Source of the DNA: WTFY01 sp011523795
GTDB taxonomy: Bacteria; Pseudomonadota; Gammaproteobacteria; UBA4575
DNA length: 64,000 nucleotides
Direction: 5' to 3'
NCBI GenBank assembly: GCA_965207475.1
Contig: OZ242278.1
Span: 620,001-684,000 of the forward strand
A program made the position numbers and the translations under genes. The notes under the pieces are model-generated. The model was not told the DNA's origin. It ran no database searches and saw nothing but the letters and a program-made list of their open reading frames with translations. Below, piece by piece: positions 39,090-48,171 of the stretch; positions within the stretch are counted from its first letter, which is position 1, and every line of letters begins with the position of its first letter.

Positions 39090-40756
39090 GATAAGAGATT
39101 CCTGATAAATCGACGACGAATTGGGCCAAGTATTTCAGAGTCAGCAGTTATCCCTCTAACGACTGCAGCAACTTGAGTCAACTGTTCGTAGGTATGTCGG
39201 GCAGCACTCTCCACTAGGGACATTGGCCCAATATTTGCCTTCAGGGTATCCTCTACAAGTGCCTTACTCGCCTTATGATCGATATTTATGACCAGCCGGT
39301 CTCGTAAGCGAAGAACTGGAGGGCTGTCGTTACCAATTTTGACGAGATCGACTGCTGGAGGTCCGGTAAACAACGTCGCAACTGGTTTGACTTCAGCCAA
39401 GATCTGTTCTGCTTCTTTGGCAATTGGTACAAGCTGTGGAAGTTCTTGTGAGAAAGCACTTGAAATCAATTCAGCTGTTGTACTAAATGAGCGACTAGCA
39501 TACCGCATCCATGACTTATCGAAACGGATGCCTCGAATTACAGCTTTACTTGTATTCCTAAGTAATCTAAGAGCAGCTTGTTCCACATCACTAGAACTTT
39601 GACCGGCAAGTGGTGCAACAAATACCTTAGTCTTCAGACCTTTTATCGTTTCAAAAGAGACAGGCTTCCAACTATTGCCATCGGCTAATTCAAAAGTTGG
39701 CAATGACCGGAATATTGAATCCCATAAGTGTATGGTCCTTGCGTAAGTTTGCTCTCTGGGTAACGAAAGCCAAAGACTCGCCCATCTTTTTTCAGTCCAC
39801 TTAACCAATATGCCCTTGTCTACAGCGGATTTAAGTTGTTCTACCAAAGCTTCCAATATCACTGGATGACACAGCTTTAGAAAGGCAGTGACTTCGGTCT
39901 GGAACTGACCCTCGACAAAGCTTTCTCGGTTGAGTCGAGGTTTAAAGTGCTTAGGATCTACATCGATAGAGCCTTCAATACCCCAAAGACCTTTTATCTC
40001 AAACACCTGTACAAATACACCACGATAGAGGACAGCTACAGTCGAAATTCCTGTCATGGCTTCCCAGCCAGTGGGGTCAGAAACTGGTCTAAGATGAGCA
40101 CTTTCAACCCAATCTGGCAGGTCTACACTCTGCAATTCAGTAAATTTCGACGTGCCTTTCTGTTCAAGCACCCGTCCATCTGGCAATAGCTGAGCCGATA
40201 GACCTTCAACATCGTGGCACCAATATGACAAGCTCTCTAGTAGTGCATTGAATGTGTCAAGGTCTCTAATGTGGATTGTGACAGTTGTGCCTTGAAACTT
40301 TTGGGTTGCCTGCACCTCTTCTGCACCTCCACCAGATAACATATGTCGATCAAAAGCCAATCCAATAGGACTGCTTTCGCCATCATAAGTCTGAAGATCG
40401 AAAGTATCTCCTGCCATAAAATAGCTGATTACACCAATTCCAAACTCACCAACTGATCCCTTCTTTTTTTCCTCAGTAGCGGCAGAAGCCCCAATCTTGG
40501 TAAACAGTTCGCTGATCTCTGCCTTACCCATCCCGACTCCATTGTCAGCTACCTTGAGGACAAGGGTATCTTTGTCGAAGATTACATGTATCTTAGGCAT
40601 AAAATCGGGAGCAATTTGCCGATGTCTATGTGTAGCATCAATTGCATTGAGAACTGCTTCCCGCAGTGCAGCACTAGGATTTGAATAGAATCGATCGCCA
40701 GTCAATAAGTTGAGAACCTTCTCTTGGTCGAGACTAAATTCTGGGGGCCAGGTCAT
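39086..40756 (-). CDS. GHKL (HSP90-like) ATPase partner of SIR2
   Basis: This 556-residue protein has an N-terminal GHKL ATP-binding domain: N-box LREAVLNAIDATHRH (residues about 31-45), G1 box DNGVGM (71-76) and G2 box GEFGIGVISYF (103-113). It looks more like HSP90/HtpG than histidine kinases, but is shorter and lacks an HtpG-like C-terminus. The ATG at 40756 was preferred to a TTG six bases earlier because AGAGAG lies just upstream. It precedes and overlaps the SIR2 gene. Role as a folding or nucleotide-driven switch for the effector is inference. Base composition is AT-rich. Confidence 0.75.
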   Translation of the reverse strand: MTWPPEFSLDQEKVLNLLTGDRFYSNPSAALREAVLNAIDATHRHRQIAPDFMPKIHVIFDKDTLVLKVADNGVGMGKAEISELFTKIGASAATEEKKKGSVGEFGIGVISYFMAGDTFDLQTYDGESSPIGLAFDRHMLSGGGAEEVQATQKFQGTTVTIHIRDLDTFNALLESLSYWCHDVEGLSAQLLPDGRVLEQKGTSKFTELQSVDLPDWVESAHLRPVSDPTGWEAMTGISTVAVLYRGVFVQVFEIKGLWGIEGSIDVDPKHFKPRLNRESFVEGQFQTEVTAFLKLCHPVILEALVEQLKSAVDKGILVKWTEKRWASLWLSLPREQTYARTIHLWDSIFRSLPTFELADGNSWKPVSFETIKGLKTKVFVAPLAGQSSSDVEQAALRLLRNTSKAVIRGIRFDKSWMRYASRSFSTTAELISSAFSQELPQLVPIAKEAEQILAEVKPVATLFTGPPAVDLVKIGNDSPPVLRLRDRLVINIDHKASKALVEDTLKANIGPMSLVESAARHTYEQLTQVAAVVRGITADSEILGPIRRRFIRNLLS

Positions 40757-41087
40757 GCTCAAAACTCTCTTCTAATTACATATACGTTTTGATAACTATG
40801 AAGTATATCGTCGGAACTGATATTAGTATTCTTCACCCTCGCACAGATCGATTCTCTGAATGTACCTTTTTACTGCGCAAAAACTATTCCTTCCCTTTCT
40901 AAATGTTTTTGGATTTCTTTGGACGTTCTCGGACTGTTCAAATGGAGCCATAACCGGACTTGAATTCTTATAGTAAAGAACTGTTATCCATAGCTATTCT
41001 TATTGTAAATTTTTTTTGATACTGCCAAAAGTACTGTCAAGGGTAAATCTGCTTCCCAAACAGTGAGTTCTCACTCTGGGAAAAGCT
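40757..41087 (+). other. Intergenic with att remnant
   Basis: These 331 bases lie between the GHKL and Mrr genes. They hold the tRNA-Thr att-like repeat (40911-40964) and, at 41021-41040, a TACTGCCAAAAGTACTGTCA word. A similar word occurs at 55475-55493, next to the P4-type integrase. Confidence 0.5.
40911..40964 (+). repeat. tRNA-Thr 3'-end direct repeat (att remnant)
   Basis: Fifty-four bases match 55584-55638 with about three substitutions and one missing C. The match covers GGACGTTCTCGGACTG, TCAAATGGAG and CATAACCGGACTTGAA. The right half corresponds to the 3' end and T-arm of tRNA-Thr. This is the expected distal att site of an island integrated in that tRNA by the integrase at 54202-55437. 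Confidence 0.8.
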
Positions 41088-41933
41088 CTAGAGAGCCTCG
41101 AAAAACTCCGGCTTTGTTTTGACAACTTCCTGAGTCTCTACCCCCAGCTTAAGGTCCCTGAGCAGGATGCAAAGCTGCGTGCCGTCAATCAGGTCAATGG
41201 CAGGCGCCCCATCGCGTGCCGCCTCGTGTTCGGCATCCCGGGTGAAACGCCCTGTAGTCATGAACAGCCCCTTCTCGGCCCGTCCCGACAGTGCCCCCCT
41301 GAAATCGCGAATCTCACGGGATGAGACCGAACCGGTGTACCGCTTGCACTGAAAACAGACGTGGAATGAGATGAGATTGACCTGCAAAACTCCTACCCCA
41401 TCTATACCGCCATCTCCCGAACGGCCGGTGACTTCTACCTTGATAAATCCAGACTCCCGAAGGATACGCTGACACAGGTGTTCAAAGGCATCCGGCTGTA
41501 TTCCACGGATGATGCCGAGGAGTTCCTCTTGCCAATCCTGGTCATCACCAGCATCTTTGTTTGCGGATTCTGTTCCGGCATTCTGCGCCCGCCTTGCCTT
41601 GGCCCACGAAGCATGTTTTGAGCGAACCAGGCTGCGTACTTCTTCCTCCGTTTGGATTTTTCGACCGCTTTTCGTGATGGTCCAGACACCCCTTGAGGTA
41701 TTTTCTATTGCCCCGATATGCTTCAGGTCGGTGCGTGCCCATCCGGCACGATGATCCACCTCGGACAGCAGCCCGTCCTTGTGAGGGATATTCAGGATCT
41801 CGTCAGTCAATGCAAGATCAATGGCAATTTGCTCCGAGAGCTCGTAGATGGAAGCAGATCCTCCCAGCACCTCCAATGCCCGGAGTGTGGGCCAGAGCAA
41901 GTCCTCGCGTGTAGGGGGCTTTTGCATGATCAT
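41088..41933 (-). CDS. mrr: Mrr-type restriction endonuclease
   Basis: This 281-residue type IV enzyme that attacks modified DNA has an N-terminal winged-helix domain (LLWPTLRALEVLGGSASIYE, residues about 12-100) and a C-terminal Mrr catalytic domain. The latter has RSGDGGIDG (171-179) and FQCKRY (194-199), giving D178, Q195 and K197 of the PD-(D/Q)XK site. Length and domain order are canonical. It is monocistronic. Its presence beside two C5-methylation systems implies that their target contexts are not Mrr substrates, or that it is kept in check. Confidence 0.9.
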   Translation of the reverse strand: MIMQKPPTREDLLWPTLRALEVLGGSASIYELSEQIAIDLALTDEILNIPHKDGLLSEVDHRAGWARTDLKHIGAIENTSRGVWTITKSGRKIQTEEEVRSLVRSKHASWAKARRAQNAGTESANKDAGDDQDWQEELLGIIRGIQPDAFEHLCQRILRESGFIKVEVTGRSGDGGIDGVGVLQVNLISFHVCFQCKRYTGSVSSREIRDFRGALSGRAEKGLFMTTGRFTRDAEHEAARDGAPAIDLIDGTQLCILLRDLKLGVETQEVVKTKPEFFEAL

Positions 41934-42337
41934 ATGATTTCTTTAATTTAGGGCTTTTGCTTACACTGCGCTGAAGGTCAGGTGATTTATTGCATGTTCA
42001 AGACTTGTTTCTATACAGTCGCTACCAACAAAAAGTACCATAATCTGCGTGGGCATCTACTGTACTAACAACTAAAATTGATCAAGCTTTTATTCAATGA
42101 CCAAGTACCTTTATACAACAAAACACATTGCGGTGACCTATATTCAGCTACAGATAATACACTGGGTTTTGAAGTATCCTGACCACGATGTTTGTAAATC
42201 AGTGATAAATCTGAGTTCTGTGTATTGTCTTCTAAATCCTCTGTCTGCGACATAAATACAAAATTCGGACGCAAATAAAACCGTCTTTATTGGCCCTTGT
42301 TGAAGTTTTAACTTAAGAAACAAATTTCAGAATACCG
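41934..42337 (+). other. Intergenic between Mrr and the Schlafen-like gene
   Basis: These 404 AT-rich bases have divergent promoter capacity. A weak 69-codon frame on the minus strand (42065-42274) lacks a ribosome-binding site and recognisable content, so no gene is called. Confidence 0.4.
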
Positions 42338-43501
42338 ATGTCAGATATATCAATAACGGAACTGCTTCACAAAGATGAAAGCACCACACTCGACTTCAAA
42401 CGAGATCAGTACGCTTTTGAGGATGCAGACGACAATACAAAAAGCGAGTTGCTCAAAGATATCCTTGCCTTTATCAACGCAGGGCGTCGCACATCTGCTT
42501 ATATCCTGATTGGAGTCGATGAAAAACCAGGCGGCCGTAACCAGATCGTTGGGATTTCAGAAGAACTAGATGACGCAAAACTCCAGCAATTTGTAAATTC
42601 AAAAACCCAGAAACCGGTTGAGTTTTCATACCGGACATTCAAAATTGATGATGTGATGATTGGCGTGATTGAAATCCCTGTCCAAAAACGGCCTGTTTAT
42701 CTTGTTAGAACATTTGGGAAACTTGAAAAAGAAAAAGTATATATCAGACGAGGGAGTTCGACTGATACAGCCTCTCCTGAAGAAATAAGTGAAATGGGTG
42801 CATCTTTGACCACAAAAGTGGTACCCCACCTTGTGCTAGAGTGGGCTGACCTTGACAGTCACAGAGGTCTCTCTTCTCTTTGCACAGCACAAACCCTATT
42901 TCTGGATCCGTGGATTTCTCATAAATCACTCAAAGTCTGTGAACCTTCAAATCTGACTTTTCCTGAACTGAGGTGGCTGCACGGTATCAATGATAATTAT
43001 TCGAAGGAAATCATAGAATATACATTTGCGAAACATGTGTTCCAAATATTAGGTTTTCGACTGCATAACAAAAGTAAGGCTGTCGCGAAGAGAGTCCGGT
43101 TTATCGGCTGCATTGCCAAAGAAGAAAGGGTTCTAATCAGGGATTGGTCAGATCGGCCGATACGCCCGTGTAAGAGTCATCTAGGAATACCACACGGATC
43201 TATAACACCTATTGCGAAGCAGTTGCGTGCTGACCCGGATCCGTGTGTTCAAGAGTATGAAGCAAATTGGGAAATTACCATTGAATTTGGTGATGTCCGG
43301 CCTCGAGACGAAGTTTGGACAACGACACCTATACTGATCGGTGCTGCAGACTCCAGAGAAATCAGATTGGAAGGCGAGCTTAGAGGAGACAATCTGCCAG
43401 AACCGATTGCCTGTACTCTGAATGTAAACCTGGAGGTTGAAAAAAGGCCGATGGAAAATGCAGATGTTCAACAGTACATGGGGAGCAACCAAGAGCAGTA
43501 G
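42338..43501 (+). CDS. Schlafen/AlbA_2-domain protein
   Basis: This 387-residue protein has the AlbA_2 (Schlafen core) domain in its first about 155 residues: ESTTLDFKRDQY near 14-25, LLKDILAFINAGRRTSAYIL and GKLEKEKVYIRRGSST. This domain occurs in nucleic-acid-binding and putative ribonuclease or ATP-binding proteins. The C-terminal about 220 residues, rich in beta strands, match nothing I know. It is monocistronic and AT-rich, lying between two restriction systems, so a defence or regulatory role is suggested by context only. Confidence 0.75.
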   Translation: MSDISITELLHKDESTTLDFKRDQYAFEDADDNTKSELLKDILAFINAGRRTSAYILIGVDEKPGGRNQIVGISEELDDAKLQQFVNSKTQKPVEFSYRTFKIDDVMIGVIEIPVQKRPVYLVRTFGKLEKEKVYIRRGSSTDTASPEEISEMGASLTTKVVPHLVLEWADLDSHRGLSSLCTAQTLFLDPWISHKSLKVCEPSNLTFPELRWLHGINDNYSKEIIEYTFAKHVFQILGFRLHNKSKAVAKRVRFIGCIAKEERVLIRDWSDRPIRPCKSHLGIPHGSITPIAKQLRADPDPCVQEYEANWEITIEFGDVRPRDEVWTTTPILIGAADSREIRLEGELRGDNLPEPIACTLNVNLEVEKRPMENADVQQYMGSNQEQ

Positions 43502-43637
43502 AGCTAATATCTAACACGATTAGTGTAAACCTGTAACCTGCTTACCAAAACCAAGCTAGCTTCAAGTATGGTGCACTGCCATTGTAAAATTCGCGTCTTT
43601 ATGCCATTCTGTCAAAAATTGACCCAGAGAATCAGAA

Positions 43638-44939
43638 ATGCTGGCGGCCAGGCAGGCGGAAATCTCCAAGCTGATTGAGAAATCCGGATTATCCAAGAAA
43701 GAGATTGCCTCCAGAACAGGGTATAACATCAGGACGATCTATCGCTGGAAGTCAGGAGAAACCACCCCAAAAAAGACCGTAACCGACTGGCTATCAAGAC
43801 AGGCCGGGATCAACGGCCAGTACCGGACACCGGAAAAACCATTGTTCACGTTCATTGACCTGTTTGCTGGCATCGGCGGTTTCCGGATCAGCTTCGAATC
43901 CATCGGGGGTCGATGTGTCTTTACCAGTGAGTGGGACCCGCCGTGCCGCACGACCTATCAGGCAAACTTTCCATGTGACCATCCCGTAGAGGGAGACATC
44001 ACAGCCATATCCGAGGAAGAGATTCCTTCACATGACGTGCTTCTTGCCGGGTTTCCCTGCCAGCCCTTTTCCATTGCCGGCGTTTCAAAAAAGAACGCAC
44101 TGGGGATGAAGCATGGCTTTGCCTGCGACACCCAAGGCACCCTGTTTTTTGACACAGCCCGCATTATTGCCCACCACCGCCCGGCCGCCTTCCTGCTCGA
44201 GAACGTAAAGAATCTCGTCAGCCATGACAGGGGGAACACATTCCGCGTGATCAGGAAAACCCTGCAGGAAGAGCTTGGCTACCACATCGAGTGGCGTGTG
44301 ATCAATGCCAAGGCGTTTGTGCCGCAAAACCGGGAGCGTATCTTCATTGCAGGCTTCCGGGAGAATACCGGATTTGATTTCAGCAAACTTGAGATACCGG
44401 ATCCTGACAGTGGCCCGCTACTGTGCTCGATCCTGCATCCACAGGATGGTTCTGAACCGGAGGACCCTCCCTACACAAACGGGCCAAAGGGAAAGGTGAA
44501 CCCGAAATACACCCTCACCGAAAAGCTGTGGAGCTATCTTGAAAACTATGCTGCCAAGCACAGGGCACGGGGGAATGGATTCGGTTTTGGGCTTGTTGGC
44601 CCGGATGATGTAGCCCGCACACTGTCTGCACGCTACTACAAGGATGGATCAGAGATTCTGGTCCGCCAGCACAGGAAAAGGCCCCGTCGCCTGACTCCCA
44701 GGGAATGTGCGCGTCTGATGGGCTTCGACGGGCCGGGCAGGCCGCGTTTCGAGATTCCAGTTTCCGACACACAGGCCTACAGGCAGTTCGGCAATGCTGT
44801 GGTGGTTCCGGTAGTGGATACAGTGGCCCGACACATGCTTCTCCATATCCTTACCGTCATGGAAAGTGACAAAAGGCAGGCTGCACTCGATCTGGAGCTT
44901 GTATCCCGTGAAGAGGAATTGCAGGTAGCCAGTGCCTGA
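43638..44939 (+). CDS. C5-cytosine methyltransferase of an EcoRII-type system
   Basis: This 433-residue enzyme has an N-terminal helix-turn-helix region of about 60 residues (KKEIASRTGYNIRTIYRWKS) followed by the catalytic domain. Motif I is TFIDLFAGIGGFR (71-83), the catalytic PCQ loop is AGFPCQPFS with Cys 141, motif VI is LLENV (186-190), motif VIII is NRERIFIAG, and motif X is FGNAVVVPV. The HTH suggests autoregulation, as in other EcoRII/Dcm relatives. It is followed by vsr (eight-base overlap) and an EcoRII-like endonuclease, so methylation of CCWGG-like sites is likely but not proven. Confidence 0.92.
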   Translation: MLAARQAEISKLIEKSGLSKKEIASRTGYNIRTIYRWKSGETTPKKTVTDWLSRQAGINGQYRTPEKPLFTFIDLFAGIGGFRISFESIGGRCVFTSEWDPPCRTTYQANFPCDHPVEGDITAISEEEIPSHDVLLAGFPCQPFSIAGVSKKNALGMKHGFACDTQGTLFFDTARIIAHHRPAAFLLENVKNLVSHDRGNTFRVIRKTLQEELGYHIEWRVINAKAFVPQNRERIFIAGFRENTGFDFSKLEIPDPDSGPLLCSILHPQDGSEPEDPPYTNGPKGKVNPKYTLTEKLWSYLENYAAKHRARGNGFGFGLVGPDDVARTLSARYYKDGSEILVRQHRKRPRRLTPRECARLMGFDGPGRPRFEIPVSDTQAYRQFGNAVVVPVVDTVARHMLLHILTVMESDKRQAALDLELVSREEELQVASA

Positions 44940-45387
44940 TATTGTCTCGCCGGAAACACGAAGCCGCATGATGGCCAGTATCCGGGGAAAGGATACCAAG
45001 CCCGAGCTTTTTATCCGCAAGGCCTTGCATGCCAGAGGATTCCGGTACAGGCTCCATGACCGCAGGCTGCCTGGAAAGCCGGACTTGTCGTTCCCGAAAT
45101 ACAGGGCTGTCATTCTTGTTAACGGTTGCTTCTGGCATGGGCACAACTGTCACCTGTTCAAATGGCCCTCTACCCGGCAGGAGTTCTGGCGTAGGAAGAT
45201 TACCCGCAACAGGCAGAAGGATGAGGAAACCCGGCAGGCGCTTGAGAATCAAGGCTGGCGTGTTGGTGTGATCCATGAATGCGCCTTGAAAGGCAAGACA
45301 AGGCTTGATCCAGACAGAGTCATCGACACGACGGAGAAATGGTTGCGTTCAGGACAGGAGAGCCTTGGGATTGAAGGCATGCGATAA
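44932..45387 (+). CDS. vsr: Very short patch repair endonuclease Vsr (EcoRII-linked)
   Basis: This 151-residue Vsr nicks next to T:G mismatches formed by deamination of 5-methylcytosine. Signposts are the opening ETRSRMMASIRGKDTKPE, then LPGKPDLSFPKYRAVILVNG with the catalytic Asp, and CFWHGHNCHLFKWP with the conserved His and zinc-binding Cys residues. A GTG start lies within the last codons of the methyltransferase. Length is typical. Confidence 0.93.
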   Translation: MPDIVSPETRSRMMASIRGKDTKPELFIRKALHARGFRYRLHDRRLPGKPDLSFPKYRAVILVNGCFWHGHNCHLFKWPSTRQEFWRRKITRNRQKDEETRQALENQGWRVGVIHECALKGKTRLDPDRVIDTTEKWLRSGQESLGIEGMR

Positions 45388-45410
45388 GGAAACGGAAAGG
45401 ACGGAAAGAG

Positions 45411-46634
45411 GTGAGAAAAGGGTATCTCTCTGAATACTTTACTGGAGTGGTAGCGAAACGGCTCAGTGTCGTTGAGGCCCATCCTGAAAGATCAAACCAG
45501 CATGAATTCAATGGTGTCGAAGAGCTGAAAGCATTGCTGGGTCTGGAAAAGCTGAAAGACCAACCGACTCGGTTTGTGTGGTTTGGTTATGAAAACGAGG
45601 GCTTTTCCGAAGATTCGTCTGTCACGTGGTATGACGCACGCGAACGGCACCCAAAGCGCACCGAGCACAGGCTTTATTTCAGAAGCAATCCTGTGATGGA
45701 ACATGCCAGCGCAGAGGATCTGCTCATCATCACCAGAAGGCCTTCTGACGAACTGATGATTATTGTCGTTGCCAAGGGAAGTGCGGAAGAAAATCGCCTC
45801 GCATGGCTTTTTGGGCTTTCTGCTCAGGAAATAGGTGCAGGCTTTACATACCAGGATCTTGAAAATAGCGATGATCAGCAGGTAGGTTTTGCGGCACGAT
45901 TTATCCTGGAAGAGCTGGGCATGAGAATCGAGGAGCCAGAAGCCGACAAGCTGGATGGGCTACTCGAGCACTTCAGGGGAATTTTTCCAACGACGGCTGA
46001 ATTTTCCGGTTTTGCCCGGAATACCCTTCCAGACATTGACTCCCGCGACGACCCTGATGCTGCGCTGCTGGCATGGATGGATCAAGAGGAAAAGCTGTTT
46101 CGCCGTATGGAGCATCATGCAGTAGCCCAGCGTCTGAAAGACGGGTTCTGGGCTGGCGAGGTTGCTGATGTGGACGAATTCATCAGCTTTTCACTCAGTG
46201 TGCAGAACAGAAGAAAAGCCCGGGCCGGATATGCCCTCGAGCATCATCTTGAAGAAATCTTTCGTTCCTGCGAATTGAAATACAAACGGCAGGCAGTTAC
46301 AGAACACAACTCAAGACCTGACTTTCTTTTTCCCGGTGAAAATGAGTACCATGACTTGGATTTTCCAGAAGCAAACCTATCCATGTTGGGCGTCAAGTCA
46401 ACATGCAAGGACAGGTGGCGTCAGGTTCTCTCGGAAGCAGCCAGAATACAGGAAAAACATCTCCTGACACTTGAGCCGGGGATCAGTGAAAACCAGACAA
46501 ATGAAATGCAGGCTAACAAGGTTAAGCTTGTCTTGCCCAGTGAGTTACATAGGACCTACACAGATGTCCAGAAAGCATGGCTGATGGATGTGCATGAATT
46601 CATAGATTTTATAAGAAGGCAACAGAATAGCTAA
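45411..46634 (+). CDS. EcoRII-like type IIE restriction endonuclease
   Basis: The protein has 407 residues, close to EcoRII (404). The N-terminal about 170 residues correspond to the B3-like effector domain (KDQPTRFVWFGYENEGF, LLIITRRPSDELMIIVVAKG). The C-terminal catalytic domain has NSRPDFLFPG, then GVKSTCKDRWRQVLSEA, matching the EcoRII active-site sequence with its Lys and Arg. It starts GTG 24 bases after vsr behind AAGAGG. EcoRII cuts unmethylated CCWGG; the specificity here is inferred by similarity. The three genes form one complete R-M operon. Confidence 0.9.
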   Translation: MRKGYLSEYFTGVVAKRLSVVEAHPERSNQHEFNGVEELKALLGLEKLKDQPTRFVWFGYENEGFSEDSSVTWYDARERHPKRTEHRLYFRSNPVMEHASAEDLLIITRRPSDELMIIVVAKGSAEENRLAWLFGLSAQEIGAGFTYQDLENSDDQQVGFAARFILEELGMRIEEPEADKLDGLLEHFRGIFPTTAEFSGFARNTLPDIDSRDDPDAALLAWMDQEEKLFRRMEHHAVAQRLKDGFWAGEVADVDEFISFSLSVQNRRKARAGYALEHHLEEIFRSCELKYKRQAVTEHNSRPDFLFPGENEYHDLDFPEANLSMLGVKSTCKDRWRQVLSEAARIQEKHLLTLEPGISENQTNEMQANKVKLVLPSELHRTYTDVQKAWLMDVHEFIDFIRRQQNS

Positions 46635-46671
46635 GCGCATTTTATCAAGAATATCTGAATGGGCCATCAAA

Positions 46672-47091
46672 CTATACGTAACCCTCAAGAAAAGATATCA
46701 GATGCGTTTCTAGTTCTATGAGTTTCTTCACCTCGCACTCCCAAATAATATACACCCCCCACCCTAACTGCTGAAGAGCTGTAACCGAAAAGGCATCACG
46801 TTTCTTATTTTTCTCGATTTTTTCCCGCCAATAAACTTTTCGAGTCTTTGGTAGAGTTGATCGAGAACAATCTTGATGGCCATGCCAAAAGCAACCATGA
46901 ACGAATATTGCCTTGTGCCGACCAGGAAACACGATATCTGGATTACCAGGGAGATCTTTCCCATGAAGCCTGTACCGATACCCTCTGGAGAAAAGGAACT
47001 TTCTTACAGCAAGTTCTGGGGCAGTATTGCGTTGTTTTACCTGCTGCATGCGGAATGAAACCGTATCATCGACTGGTGGACCGTATCCCAT
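46672..47091 (-). CDS. Second Vsr-like endonuclease
   Basis: The protein has 139 residues with FRMQQVKQRNTAPELAVRKF, DLPGNPDIVFPGRHKAIFV and HGCFWHGHQDC, the catalytic Asp and His pattern of Vsr. It is only distantly like the Vsr at 44932. It is the last gene of the minus-strand operon with the C5 methyltransferase and GHKL nuclease. Its sequence specificity should match that methyltransferase. The two R-M operons converge, with 37 bases between stops. Confidence 0.88.
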   Translation of the reverse strand: MGYGPPVDDTVSFRMQQVKQRNTAPELAVRKFLFSRGYRYRLHGKDLPGNPDIVFPGRHKAIFVHGCFWHGHQDCSRSTLPKTRKVYWREKIEKNKKRDAFSVTALQQLGWGVYIIWECEVKKLIELETHLISFLEGYV

Positions 47092-47103
47092 GTCGCTTTA
47101 TTC

Positions 47104-48171
47104 CTAATTGCTGTGGATCAATTTTGCTCGACACTGGCGAGATACGACTTCCGCAAAATCACATGGCAGGGCATTACCTATGATGCTGCAGACATGGCCC
47201 ATATACGGAGTATCAAACATATAGCCTTCTGGAAATGTTTGTAAAAGGGCCGCCTCACGAACAGAAATAGTCCTATTTTTTTCCGGATGTCCAAATCTGC
47301 CCATGCTAAATGTCGTACAACCACTGGTTATCGCAGGAGACGGAAGATCCCATTCCATGCGTCCGTATACGTTCGAGAAACCCCGATATTCTCCTTTATG
47401 ACATTGGGGCCTCAACTGCTCTGGTATACTGGTCCAGTCTTGCCCAGCCTCAGTTGACGCTATTCTTTTAGTATTCTGATGTGAAATGTTCCGAACCACA
47501 TGCCAGTCAAATCTTTCAACTCCTCCTTGTTTTTTCGCCTCAGCGAGCTTCATCGGCTCTTTCATGTGGCCAATAGCATCTCTCACCGTTCTCCAGGTAG
47601 GTAACCCATTCCTGCCTGTTCGAGAGTGTGTAGGCCGCGGAAGGTCAATCTTGAACCCCAAACCGGCAAGAAAAACGAATCTTCTTCTTCGCTGTGGAAC
47701 TCCATAATCGGCAACTTGAAGAATCCCTTGAGTACATACGTAACCCAAATGTTGGAGTTGTTTTTTTAGCTTGCCACACAAATTTTTGCCTTTGTCTACT
47801 AATCCAGGAACATTCTCCATCATGATTGCACGAGGAAGGATTTCTTCAGCAAGACGTCCCATCTCCAGCACCAAAATATTCCTTGTATCTTTGCGTTTAT
47901 ATTTTGATGTCAAACTGGTGAACCCTTGGCAAGGCGGACATCCTGCAAGTAGATCAATTTGCTCAGCCTTTGCCAGGTCTTTCAAATCAGTCCCTGAAAC
48001 AGTAGTTAGATCTTGTTTGAGTATGTGTACTTCGGGGTGATTTACACGATAGGTGGAGTACGCATTACTCTCAATCTCAACAGCTGCGACGACTTCGAAA
48101 CCAGCTCGCTTCATGCCAACTGTTAGTCCACCTCCGCCTGCGAATACGTCAATCGACCTAAGCGTCATCAT
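47104..48171 (-). CDS. C5-cytosine methyltransferase (GHKL-nuclease system)
   Basis: This 355-residue enzyme has motif I SIDVFAGGGGLTVG, catalytic loop AGCPPCQGFTSL with Cys about 81, motif VI MMENVPGLV, motif VIII PQRRRRFVFLAG, and closing motifs VREAALLQTFPEGY and IIGNALPCDF. Length is normal for a stand-alone M.C5 protein. It overlaps the preceding GHKL-nuclease gene by 14 bases and is followed by a Vsr gene 12 bases on. The recognition sequence is unknown. Confidence 0.92.
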   Translation of the reverse strand: MMTLRSIDVFAGGGGLTVGMKRAGFEVVAAVEIESNAYSTYRVNHPEVHILKQDLTTVSGTDLKDLAKAEQIDLLAGCPPCQGFTSLTSKYKRKDTRNILVLEMGRLAEEILPRAIMMENVPGLVDKGKNLCGKLKKQLQHLGYVCTQGILQVADYGVPQRRRRFVFLAGLGFKIDLPRPTHSRTGRNGLPTWRTVRDAIGHMKEPMKLAEAKKQGGVERFDWHVVRNISHQNTKRIASTEAGQDWTSIPEQLRPQCHKGEYRGFSNVYGRMEWDLPSPAITSGCTTFSMGRFGHPEKNRTISVREAALLQTFPEGYMFDTPYMGHVCSIIGNALPCDFAEVVSRQCRAKLIHSN

